From positions 1 through 6,706 of the forward strand of contig DOUV01000825.1 in NCBI GenBank assembly GCA_003520455.1: a stretch of DNA of 6,706 nt, read 5' to 3'. A model generated the notes under the pieces. It worked only from the letters and a program-made list of their open reading frames with translations, was not told the DNA's origin and made no database searches. This DNA is from Chloroflexota bacterium. Lineage in GTDB: Bacteria; Chloroflexota; Anaerolineae; Ardenticatenales; Ardenticatenaceae. This document shows positions 1-6,083 of the stretch, piece by piece (the stretch's first letter is position 1; each line of letters opens with the position of its first letter). The translations under genes and the position numbers were made by a program.

Positions 1-1
1 C

Positions 2-520
2 GCGCTGGCAGGTGGGGTCCGGCTGCGCGGCCTGGATGATTTGCTGGCCGGACGGGCCCTTTCGGCCGATATCACCTCTGGGTGGTGGCACCGGGTAGCA
101 CCTGAGGTACCCCGGGTGGCACCCCGCGAGGCTGGCCGGCGCCTCGGCCGCCTGGCGATGGCCCATACGCTGACAGTCTTCGAATTTTTCCGCACCGACC
201 ATCTCGGTCACCGTCCCGACCTGTCCGCGGCCCACGCTCTCCTGTGGGAGGTGGACGAGATGTTCGCCGGCGTCCTAGAGACCCTCGATCCCGCGACCAG
301 CCTGCTTGTCATCGCCAGCGACCACGGCAACTGCGAGGACCTTTCGACCAGCGATCATACCCGTAACCCCGTGCCGATTCTCCTCTACGGCACCGGTCAC
401 GTTTCCCTCGCCGCCGGCATCCACGCCCTCCCCGACGTCACGCCCGTGCTGTTGGGTTGGCTGGACCAGTGTCGCGCTCGCGCCGAGGGATCGAAGACGG
501 AGCTGGAGCCACCCGATTGA
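2..520 (+). CDS. Metalloenzyme-domain protein of the alkaline phosphatase superfamily (5' end outside window)
   Basis: The reading frame is open from the left edge to the TGA at 518-520, giving 172 visible codons. The start lies outside the window, so the TTG at 41 should not be taken as the start. The visible part resembles the C-terminal half of the metal-binding core shared by cofactor-independent phosphoglycerate mutase and alkaline phosphatase. Three metal-site motifs are seen: TDHLGH (D at 197-199, H at 209-211), SDHGN (D and H at 320-325) and DHTRNPVP (H at 356-358). These correspond to the DMVGH, ADHGN and HTTN motifs of phosphoglycerate mutase. Metal-dependent phosphoryl chemistry is inferred from the family; the substrate cannot be read. 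The protein has diverged from true mutase (FEFFRTDHLGH context), so I do not call gpmI. No transmembrane segment is visible in this part, suggesting a soluble protein. The last roughly 15 residues are polar and look like a disordered tail. Confidence 0.8.
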   Translation, partial: ALAGGVRLRGLDDLLAGRALSADITSGWWHRVAPEVPRVAPREAGRRLGRLAMAHTLTVFEFFRTDHLGHRPDLSAAHALLWEVDEMFAGVLETLDPATSLLVIASDHGNCEDLSTSDHTRNPVPILLYGTGHVSLAAGIHALPDVTPVLLGWLDQCRARAEGSKTELEPPD

Positions 521-536
521 TCTGGACCAATCGGGT
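511..536 (+). terminator. Hairpin terminator candidate overlapping the stop codon of the metalloenzyme gene
   Basis: ACCCGATTG (511-519) pairs perfectly with CAATCGGGT (528-536) around an 8-base loop, and is followed by TTTCCC. The stop codon TGA (518-520) lies at the top of the 5' arm. The 9-bp stem is convincing but the T-tract is short (the final paired T plus two more), so termination may be inefficient or Rho-assisted. The position, exactly at the end of the gene, supports the call. Confidence 0.5.
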
Positions 537-634
537 TTCCCGTCTCCTGGCCACCCGGCGTCAAGCGGCGACTACGAACGCGATCGCCAGGAGCGAAGGG
601 GCGACATTCGTGGTTGCTCCATCAGCGTGTCGAT

Positions 635-664
635 TTGGCGATCGTCGAGTTCCGTCGCTACAAT
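635..664 (+). promoter_or_regulatory. Weak sigma-70-like promoter candidate in the 521-846 gap
   Basis: TTGGCG (635-640) and TACAAT (659-664) are separated by 18 bases, matching the -35 and -10 consensus at 4 of 6 and 5 of 6 positions. A start near 671 would leave a leader of about 175 bases before the activator gene at 847. The rest of the 521-846 gap holds no gene I can support on either strand. This is a visual match only, and such matches arise by chance. Confidence 0.25.
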
Positions 665-811
665 AGGGACGGTGGCCGGCGTCGTGGCGGCGCTCCGCTC
701 ATGGCTCGTTCTGCTTCTGTGCATAGCCGAGCCCGCGGCGTTGGCTTCTCCGAGTTTCCTCAGTTCCCCCGAGTCCCTCACGGCGGTACGCGCTCCAGCT
801 CTGCGCTGCAT

Positions 812-839
812 TAGACGAGAGGCCACATTCCGGTATCAT
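812..839 (+). promoter_or_regulatory. Proximal promoter candidate of the activator gene, possibly giving a leaderless mRNA
   Basis: TAGACG (812-817), a 16-base spacer and TATCAT (834-839) form a weak promoter; the -10 matches at 5 of 6 positions. Transcription would start around 846-847, at or one base before the ATG at 847. The bases just before that ATG (ATTTCAGGT) hold only AGG, too close to act as a normal Shine-Dalgarno, which fits a leaderless message. The evidence is purely positional. Confidence 0.35.
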
Positions 840-846
840 TTCAGGT

Positions 847-3800
847 ATGACATCACCCTATCTCTATTTCCTGGGCCTGCCCCGATTCACGCGCGGCGAC
901 CGTACGGTCGAGCTGACGGTCGTCAAAGCGATCGCACTGCTGGCGTATCTCGCCGTCACCCGGGCGCCGCAGACGCGTGATCACGTCCTGGCCTTGCTGT
1001 GGCCCGACAGCCAGGCCGAGGCGGCGCGAAAGAACCTCCGCAACACGCTTTGGGCGATTCGCAAGGCCTTCGGTGATGATGTGCTGGACCGCGACAACGG
1101 CCGCCTCAGCCTCCGCGACATAGTGTGGGTGGACCTCCGGGAGTTCGAGAACCTGGTCGACACGAGGCTGGTGGGTACCGATCGCTCTTCCTCCGTTTCA
1201 GTCAGAGATCGGCAAACGGCCGTTGACCTGTACGGCGGCTTCCTGCTCGATGGCCTCACATTGTCCGATGCACCGGAATTTGAGATTTGGCTGGCGACCG
1301 AACGCGAGCGGCTGGGGCAATTGTACCTGCGGGCGCTGGAGGCACTCGTCGCGGCGCATCGGGGCGCTGCCAACTGGGCTGGGATGATCGCCGTCGCCCG
1401 CCGAGCATTGCTCTTCGACAACCTGCAGGAGCCGATGTATCGTGCGCTGATGGAGGCGCACGCGCGATTGGGCGAACGCCCCGAGGCCCTGCGCCAGTAC
1501 GACGTCTTGCGCGCCGTTCTCGACCGCGAGCTGGGCGTCGAGCCGCTGGCTGAGACCGACGCCCTGCGGCTGGCGATCATGAGCGGCGATCTCCAGCCGG
1601 CGGCCCGGACGGGGCGCGCCGGGCCGGGGCCATTCAGGCGTCAGCATCTTGCGGGAGGCAGCGTCCGCACTCCATTTGTCGGTCGCCGGGTGGAACGGGC
1701 GGTGCTCGAGGCTGAGTTTCAGTTAGCGACGAGTGGCCAGGCCCGTGTAGTTCTCCTGATCGGCGAGGTCGGCATCGGCAAATCGCGGTTGTGGCATGAG
1801 TGGGCAGCCCCGCTGGCCGCCAACTCCGTCGTGCTGGAGAGCCGCTGTCTCGAGTCGTTGCAGGCGCTGCCGTTTGCACCGCTGACCGAATTGTTTCGCC
1901 GGCATGCGTGCATTCAGCGTCTCTTCACGCCGCAGTCCCCGGTCCCCTCGATCTGGCTGGCCGAAGTTGCCCGGCTCGTCCCCGAGATTCGCCCGGCGTT
2001 CCCGGAATTGCCCGCGCCCCCCACGCTCCCGCCCACAGAGGAACGCCGCCGGATCTTTGAAGCCTTCGTCCAATGCCTGCTCGCGCTGGACGCTCGCCCC
2101 CTAATCTTCTTCATCGACGATCTGCACTGGGCCGACCGCGCGACCCTCGGTTGGCTGGACTATCTGGTCCACCGCCTGCGCGATCGGCCTCTCCTGCTGG
2201 TCGCAGCCTACCGCCCGCAAGATGCGACAGCCCAGCTCGTTCAGTTCGCGGTCGGTTGGGGCCGGGCGGGGATCGCGCGACGGGTGGTACTCCCCCGGCT
2301 GACGAATGAAGAAGCATCCGCGCTCATCGCCTCGCTGGGCGGTGATCCGGGTCTGACTGCCTGCGTACAGGCCCAGAGTGCAGGCAATCCCTACTTTCTG
2401 ATCGAGCTGGTACGTGCGGCGCCGGGCGAGATACCGCTCGCGCTGGCCGAACTGGTACGGGCGCGCCTCGACCGGCTGCCCGGTGGGGCCCGGCAGGTGC
2501 TCCAGGCAGCCGCCGTGCTCGAACCCGAGTTCGATTTTATGACCCTGCGCCGCACCAGCGGTCGGGGCGAAGAGGAAACGCTCGACGCCCTCGACGCCCT
2601 GCTCGACGCCGCCGTGCTCACCGAACAGGCAACCAACACCTCCGCTCGGTCCCTCTATGCCTTCGCGCATCCGCTCGTCGCCCGGGTGGTGAGGGATGGG
2701 TTAAGTGGAGCCCGCCGGGTCTTTCTCCACCGCCGCGCGGCGATCGCCCTCGAGACCACCCATGCGAGCCACCTGGCGCAGATTGCCGGGCAGTTGGCGA
2801 TGCACTATACCCAGGCCGCCGAGCCCGCCCGGGCTGCGATGTACGCCGAGATGGCCGCGGAGCGCGCACTCGCCCTGGCGGCCCCGGCCGAGGCGGCCGA
2901 CTTCTACCGGCAAGCTCTCGCCCTCGATTCAACCCCGGCCCGGCAGTTGGGCCTCGGCCGGGCGCTCTTCCGGCACGGCGATTTGGACGGCGCCCGAATC
3001 GCTTTCGACGCGGCGCTGTCCGGCTTTGAGGCCCTGGGGGATCGCCGGCAACTCGCGCGCACATGCCTCGACCTCGCCGAGACCTACGTCCCGGTTGGGC
3101 GCACGGATGACGTTGTCGGTTGGGTCCAGCAGGGTCTCGCGTTCCTGGACGTCGAGGCTGACCCCGCCGCTCACGCCCAGGCACACTTCCTGCTCGCCAC
3201 GGCTCGGTTGGTGACCGAGCCGTCGCTGGGAGAGGCCGAAGTCCACCTGGCTGAAGCGGTGCGCCTGGCGAGTGAGCACGACCTGATCGATATGGCCGCT
3301 CGCAGCCGGTTTGAGCTCGGCAATCTGCTTGCCCAACGCGGCGACCTCGCCGGCGCTCTCCAGGCGTTTCGCGACTCGATCGCCCTCGCCCGAGCGGCGG
3401 GGAATCAACTGCAAGAGATCCTGGGCCACAACAACACTGCCTACCACGCTCTGCTGGCCGGCGACCTGGCTGCGGCGCAGGAACACATCGAAACCGGCCT
3501 GGCCCTGGCAGAGGCACGCGCGCTGCGCCTCCCCCTGGTATGGCTGTACAGCACGCGCGGTGAGATTGCGTTGGCCGAGAAGGAGTGGGCTGAAGCAGAG
3601 GAGTGGTTCAATCGAGGAGTGGCCGAAGCCGAGCGGAGAGGGAATCTTAACCAGGTGGCGAACTACCAGGCCAACCTCGGGCTGGCCGCGCGCGGCCGCG
3701 GTGACCTCGACGGCGCGTTGATGTTGTTGGAAGCGGCGCGGGCGTCCGTCGAGCGGCTGACGGCGCCCCACCTGCAAACCCAGATCGACCTGTGGCTAGT

Positions 3801-3954
3801 CGAACTCTACCTCGAACGCGGGGAGGATGCCGCTGCCAAACAGGCCCTGACACGCGCTGAGGTCCGCCTGGTGGGCGGCGAACGGGCGCGCTTGCAGGCC
3901 TGGGTCGAGCAGTTGCGAGGCGTGCAAGCCACAGTCTCGCGTGTGGCGGAGTGA
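847..3954 (+). CDS. Large SARP/BTAD-type transcriptional activator with AAA ATPase and TPR repeats
   Basis: This 1035-residue protein should be a cytoplasmic, NTP-dependent transcriptional activator of the AfsR/MalT-like (STAND) type. Domains in order: an OmpR/PhoB-like winged helix at about 20-93 (segments LLAYLAV, LLWPDS and KNLRNTLWAIRKAFG are typical); a bacterial transcriptional activation domain (BTAD) at about 94-246, ending in ELGVEPLAET; an AAA_16-type NTPase from TPFVGR (275-280), with Walker A GEVGIGKS (306-313), Walker B LIFFIDDLHWAD (419-430) and GNPYFL (513-518); an all-helical region; and TPR-like repeats to the end. The GDLDGA-like motif recurs at residues 711, 751, 792, 832, 872, 912, 952 and 992. 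There is no C-terminal LuxR helix-turn-helix, so the N-terminal winged helix is the only DNA-binding part. The ATG at 847 fits the expected N-terminus of the domain; no good ribosome binding site precedes it. No target gene or ligand can be read from the window; neighbours on both sides appear unrelated. Confidence 0.9.
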   Translation: MTSPYLYFLGLPRFTRGDRTVELTVVKAIALLAYLAVTRAPQTRDHVLALLWPDSQAEAARKNLRNTLWAIRKAFGDDVLDRDNGRLSLRDIVWVDLREFENLVDTRLVGTDRSSSVSVRDRQTAVDLYGGFLLDGLTLSDAPEFEIWLATERERLGQLYLRALEALVAAHRGAANWAGMIAVARRALLFDNLQEPMYRALMEAHARLGERPEALRQYDVLRAVLDRELGVEPLAETDALRLAIMSGDLQPAARTGRAGPGPFRRQHLAGGSVRTPFVGRRVERAVLEAEFQLATSGQARVVLLIGEVGIGKSRLWHEWAAPLAANSVVLESRCLESLQALPFAPLTELFRRHACIQRLFTPQSPVPSIWLAEVARLVPEIRPAFPELPAPPTLPPTEERRRIFEAFVQCLLALDARPLIFFIDDLHWADRATLGWLDYLVHRLRDRPLLLVAAYRPQDATAQLVQFAVGWGRAGIARRVVLPRLTNEEASALIASLGGDPGLTACVQAQSAGNPYFLIELVRAAPGEIPLALAELVRARLDRLPGGARQVLQAAAVLEPEFDFMTLRRTSGRGEEETLDALDALLDAAVLTEQATNTSARSLYAFAHPLVARVVRDGLSGARRVFLHRRAAIALETTHASHLAQIAGQLAMHYTQAAEPARAAMYAEMAAERALALAAPAEAADFYRQALALDSTPARQLGLGRALFRHGDLDGARIAFDAALSGFEALGDRRQLARTCLDLAETYVPVGRTDDVVGWVQQGLAFLDVEADPAAHAQAHFLLATARLVTEPSLGEAEVHLAEAVRLASEHDLIDMAARSRFELGNLLAQRGDLAGALQAFRDSIALARAAGNQLQEILGHNNTAYHALLAGDLAAAQEHIETGLALAEARALRLPLVWLYSTRGEIALAEKEWAEAEEWFNRGVAEAERRGNLNQVANYQANLGLAARGRGDLDGALMLLEAARASVERLTAPHLQTQIDLWLVELYLERGEDAAAKQALTRAEVRLVGGERARLQAWVEQLRGVQATVSRVAE

Positions 3955-3959
3955 TCGAA

Positions 3960-3982
3960 GGCCGCGCGCGCCCCGCGCGGTC
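3960..3982 (+). terminator. GC-only hairpin just after the activator stop codon
   Basis: GGCCGCGCG (3960-3968) pairs with CGCGCGGTC (3974-3982) over a 5-base loop: nine pairs, one of them G-T. It begins five bases after the TGA at 3952-3954. No T-tract follows, so it is not a classical intrinsic terminator. It may stabilise the mRNA 3' end or assist Rho-type termination. Apart from this, 3955-4045 holds nothing I can name. Confidence 0.3.
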
Positions 3983-4045
3983 GGTCTGGAAACCGGCCAT
4001 GAGTCTCCGATGGCATTGTACGACTGGGACTGAGGTCCACAAACA

Positions 4046-4077
4046 CAACACCCCCGGGTCAAACCTCAGGGGTGTTG
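4046..4077. terminator. Hairpin between convergent genes, candidate bidirectional terminator
   Basis: CAACACCCC (4046-4054) pairs perfectly with GGGGTGTTG (4069-4077). Inside the 14-base loop a small GGT/ACC pairing (4057-4059 with 4063-4065) can extend it. It lies about 100 bases after the rpsU stop on the minus strand and about 90 bases after the activator stop on the plus strand, where a shared terminator is expected. On the minus strand it is followed by TGTTTGTG, a moderately T-rich tail; on the plus strand the tail is poor (ATTCC). The better reading is therefore the terminator of the rpsA-rpsU transcript. Confidence 0.5.
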
Positions 4078-4175
4078 ATTCCGATGCTCTTGCGGATTCA
4101 GCGCCAGGAACTCTCCGGCCGGACCGAACCAGGCGACGCCTTGCTTGCCCCGGCCGGACGGATCCTGGTCGGGAC

Positions 4176-4382
4176 TCAGATTCGGCTCTCGCGCGGGGAC
4201 TTCAACGCCTTGCGACGAGCCTTGCGAATTGCCTTCTTCTTCGCCTTGCGGCGCAGTTCGCTCTTGCTGACAAACCACCGCTTCTTGCGGTAGGTGCTCA
4301 GTACTCGCGACTGAGCCACTTCCTTCCGAAAGCGTTTCAGCAGACTTTCCTGGCTCTCACCTGGTCGTAGCTTGACCGTCAA
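4176..4382 (-). CDS. rpsU: Small ribosomal subunit protein bS21
   Basis: The 68-residue protein is a full-length S21, within the usual range of about 58-71. It begins TVKLRPGESQESLLKRFRKEV, carries the typical central segment STYRKKRWFVSKSELRRKAKKKA, and ends in an Arg/Lys-rich tail. S21 is a late-assembling protein of the 30S platform near the 3' end of 16S rRNA and helps mRNA start-site selection. The start is TTG (4382-4380). It is chosen because the conserved N-terminus begins there and AAGGGGGTGA ends seven bases upstream. The gene lies 61 bases downstream of rpsA on the same strand, with no terminator visible between, so co-transcription is likely. That neighbour differs from the rpsU-dnaG-rpoD arrangement of enterobacteria. 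Confidence 0.97.
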   Translation of the reverse strand: MTVKLRPGESQESLLKRFRKEVAQSRVLSTYRKKRWFVSKSELRRKAKKKAIRKARRKALKSPRESRI

Positions 4383-4399
4383 TGCACTCTCACCCCCTT
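4383..4399 (-). promoter_or_regulatory. Extended Shine-Dalgarno of rpsU, fixing a TTG start
   Basis: Read on the minus strand, AAGGGGGTGA (4399-4390) matches the full anti-Shine-Dalgarno complement AAGGAGGTGA at 9 of 10 positions. It is followed by a 7-base spacer and the TTG start. A strong site paired with a weak start codon is notable because S21 itself sits beside the anti-Shine-Dalgarno region of 16S rRNA. Confidence 0.8.
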
Positions 4400-4443
4400 C
4401 TCTGCCAGATTTTCATCTCGTGGGTACGACCGCCGGATGCTGG

Positions 4444-5673
4444 TCACTCGTGCGCCGCGAGCCGTTCCTCTTCGGTTGAGGACTGTTCAGTCGCACCATC
4501 CTCCGCGGGCGGTTCCTCTTCGCCAGCAGCCTCCTCGGGTGGGCTGGAGGGCGCCGGTGGCTCTGGGGCGCGCTTGAGGCTGAGACCGATGCGCTGGCGC
4601 TCGGCGTCGATGCTCACGATCTTGAGGGGGAGCACTTGACCACGGTGGACCACTTCCCGCGGGTGGGCCACGATGTGATCGGCCAGTTCAGAGATGTGGA
4701 TCAGCCCCTCGATCCCTTCATCGAGACGTGCAAAGGCGCCAAAGTCGGTCAGGTTCGTGATCTCCCCCTCGACGATATCGCCGACGTTGTATTTCTCGGC
4801 GACCTGAGACCAGGGGTCTTTCTGCAGCCGCTTCATGCTGAGGCCGATGCGCTCTCGTTCCTGATCGATGTTGAGTATGTAGACCTCAACCTCCTGGCCG
4901 ACTTCGAGCACATCCCGCGGGTGTTTGACGCGCTGCCACGAAAGCTCACTGACGTGAACGAGGCCGTCGGCACCACCCAGGTCCACGAACGCGCCAAAGT
5001 TCATCAAGTTGGTGACGACGCCCTTGCGGATGTCGCCGGGCTTCAATTCGGCCAGGAGTTTCTCCTTGGCCTCCTTGCGCCATTCTTTGACGGCGGCGCG
5101 CTCACTCAGGATCAACCGGCGACGGCGCTGATTGACCTCGATCACCTTGAGCATGAGAGGCTTCCCAAGGAGCCGTTGCAGCCGATCGGTGCGGCTGTCC
5201 TCCTCGCCCATCGGCATGCTGGAGACTTGCGAGGCCGGAATGAAGCCACGCAGGCGGCCGAATGGCACGATCACGCCGCCCTTGTTGTGGCCGCTGACCT
5301 TGGCCTCGAATACCTCGCCCGATGCCATCATCTGCTCAGCCCGTTCCCAGTCTTCCTGGGTCTTCGCCATGTTGAGCGAGACGACCAGCCGCCCCTCGTT
5401 GTCCTCGGGTTGCATCACATACACCGCCACCTCATCACCTACGCTAAGGTTTGCCACCTCATCCGCCTCGAGCTTGTCGAGGTCTTTGGATGGAATGATG
5501 GCCTCACGCTTGAGGTTGACGTCAACGACAACCTCATTCGGGTCAATCCGAATGATAGTTCCGTTGAGGATATTCCCCCGCTGAGGTCGCTGATAGTCGT
5601 AGGCTTCGCTCTCGAGGTACTGCCACATCAACGACGTTTCTTTGTTTTCGCGTTCACCAACGAACTCATTCAC
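4444..5673 (-). CDS. rpsA: Small ribosomal subunit protein bS1, four S1 domains
   Basis: This 409-residue protein has four S1/OB-fold RNA-binding repeats at about residues 31-104, 117-190, 211-282 and 297-368. Repeats 3 and 4 are most canonical (GVVTNLMNFGAFVDL with GLVHVSEL; GEITNLTDFGAFARL with GLIHISEL; each closing with RIGLS). S1 brings mRNA to the 30S subunit and unfolds structured or weakly led messages. It is shorter than the six-domain E. coli protein (557 residues), as is usual outside Proteobacteria. The C-terminal tail, about 370-409, is rich in Pro, Glu and Ala, strongly acidic and probably disordered. The start is GTG (5673-5671), chosen because AAGGGG lies 11 bases upstream. 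The ATG at residue 16 is a possible later start but has no clear ribosome binding site. The gene is followed by rpsU and preceded by a long structured leader that probably regulates it. Confidence 0.96.
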   Translation of the reverse strand: MNEFVGERENKETSLMWQYLESEAYDYQRPQRGNILNGTIIRIDPNEVVVDVNLKREAIIPSKDLDKLEADEVANLSVGDEVAVYVMQPEDNEGRLVVSLNMAKTQEDWERAEQMMASGEVFEAKVSGHNKGGVIVPFGRLRGFIPASQVSSMPMGEEDSRTDRLQRLLGKPLMLKVIEVNQRRRRLILSERAAVKEWRKEAKEKLLAELKPGDIRKGVVTNLMNFGAFVDLGGADGLVHVSELSWQRVKHPRDVLEVGQEVEVYILNIDQERERIGLSMKRLQKDPWSQVAEKYNVGDIVEGEITNLTDFGAFARLDEGIEGLIHISELADHIVAHPREVVHRGQVLPLKIVSIDAERQRIGLSLKRAPEPPAPSSPPEEAAGEEEPPAEDGATEQSSTEEERLAAHE

Positions 5674-5690
5674 AATCTGACGATCCCCTT
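5674..5690 (-). promoter_or_regulatory. Ribosome binding site of rpsA, deciding the GTG start
   Basis: On the minus strand AAGGGG (5690-5685) precedes the GTG at 5673 by 11 bases. The spacing is long and the match partial, so this is a moderate site. It still favours the GTG over the internal ATG at codon 16, which is preceded only by A-rich sequence. Confidence 0.5.
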
Positions 5691-5732
5691 ATTGAAAATG
5701 GCTGGTTTCGGATCGTTCCCGGGATAGGCGGA

Positions 5733-5755
5733 CGCGCCACGTTGATCGTGGCGCG
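5733..5755 (-). promoter_or_regulatory. Perfect hairpin in the rpsA leader close to the ribosome binding site
   Basis: CGCGCCACG (5733-5741) and CGTGGCGCG (5747-5755) form a perfect 9-bp stem with a 5-base loop. It ends about 43 bases upstream of the AAGGGG site of rpsA. No T-tract follows on either strand, so it is not an intrinsic terminator. Its place in a ribosomal-protein leader suggests an mRNA regulatory structure, possibly an autoregulatory S1 binding element; that role is inference. Confidence 0.45.
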
Positions 5756-5790
5756 CTACGGCACGGGCATGCGTATCCAATCGACCTATC

Positions 5791-5829
5791 GTCTCCGCCC
5801 CCTGCTTCACACGGCAGGGAGGCATAGAC
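5791..5829 (-). promoter_or_regulatory. Imperfect hairpin abutting the leader T-tract
   Basis: Three stacked helices can form: GTCT/AGAC (5791-5794 with 5826-5829), GCC/GGC (5797-5799 with 5821-5823) and CCCTGC/GCAGGG (5800-5805 with 5814-5819), around an 8-base loop. That is 13 pairs with small internal loops and bulges. On the minus strand it begins directly after the seven T of the preceding terminator-like element, so it would form only in read-through transcripts. Confidence 0.4.
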
Positions 5830-5892
5830 AAAAAAAGACTCGGCCGTGCCATCGTCGCGCGTGTGCATAAGGCGGGCGATGGTGCCCGAGTC
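5830..5892 (-). terminator. Intrinsic terminator or attenuator upstream of rpsA
   Basis: On the minus strand, GACTCGG (5892-5886) pairs with CCGAGTC (5843-5837), and seven T follow at once (5836-5830). An upper helix CCATCG/CGATGG (5882-5877 with 5854-5849) continues the stem beyond an internal loop. A GC-rich stem with an immediate T7 is the classical Rho-independent terminator form. It lies about 160 bases before the rpsA start and about 210 bases after a perfect promoter. It is therefore unlikely to serve only the gene ending at 6176, and attenuation of rpsA-rpsU or termination of a small RNA are the better readings. Confidence 0.75.
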
Positions 5893-5924
5893 GGGCCCTG
5901 TCCGACGATGAGGTAGAATTACAC

Positions 5925-5950
5925 CAAAACGAGCCTAAAGCGTCGTTTTG
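5925..5950 (-). promoter_or_regulatory. Leader hairpin, perfect 8-bp stem
   Basis: CAAAACGA (5925-5932) and TCGTTTTG (5943-5950) pair perfectly around a 10-base loop in which two further G-C pairs could form. It lies between the predicted promoter and the terminator-like element, so it is part of any RNA made there. Confidence 0.4.
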
Positions 5951-5966
5951 CCAAGACCATAAACGC

Positions 5967-5990
5967 ACAGAAGCTGAAAACAGTTTCTGT
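5967..5990. promoter_or_regulatory. Leader hairpin, 10-pair stem with tetraloop
   Basis: ACAGAAGCTG (5967-5976) and CAGTTTCTGT (5981-5990) face each other around a 4-base loop. As plus-strand RNA all ten positions pair, one of them G-U; as minus-strand RNA that position becomes an A-C mismatch. The compact shape is unlikely to be chance, but which strand is used is unsettled. Confidence 0.4.
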
Positions 5991-6012
5991 TATTGATTGT
6001 CGAGGGCCAGGC

Positions 6013-6039
6013 ACACTTGCGGTATCCCAGAGCGAGTGT
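6013..6039. promoter_or_regulatory. Leader hairpin, 8-position stem
   Basis: ACACTTGC (6013-6020) faces GCGAGTGT (6032-6039) around an 11-base loop. Seven positions are Watson-Crick. The eighth is U-G on the plus strand and a C-A mismatch on the minus strand. It lies inside the same promoter-to-terminator interval. Confidence 0.3.
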
Positions 6040-6083
6040 CGCGCTTGAGACCCCCAATACGGGCGGAACAGCAGCACTTCGAT

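Noticed and set aside
672..980. Plus-strand stretch with a signal-peptide-like segment (hydrophobic run LVLLLCIAEPAALAS) from a GTG at 672
   Set aside because: After the hydrophobic run the frame is low-complexity Arg/Pro-rich, overlaps the start of the activator gene by more than 100 bases, has no ribosome binding site and no recognisable mature domain.
2618..3517. Minus-strand open frame of 299 codons inside the activator gene
   Set aside because: The translation is dominated by Arg, Pro and Gly, typical of an antisense shadow of GC-rich coding DNA, and the opposite strand has a full set of protein motifs.
4066..4278. Minus-strand 70-codon frame overlapping rpsU
   Set aside because: It overlaps most of the certain rpsU gene in another frame and its end overlaps the hairpin between the convergent genes; no domain is recognisable.
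4636..5727. Plus-strand open frame of 363 codons opposite rpsA
   Set aside because: It is antisense to a clear four-domain S1 gene and mirrors its codon bias; the translation shows no recognisable domain and runs out past the rpsA start without its own signals.
5670..5852. Minus-strand 60-codon frame overlapping the rpsA start, considered as a leader peptide
   Set aside because: It starts inside the 3' arm of the terminator stem and reads through the leader hairpins; composition is not peptide-like and no regulatory codon run is present.
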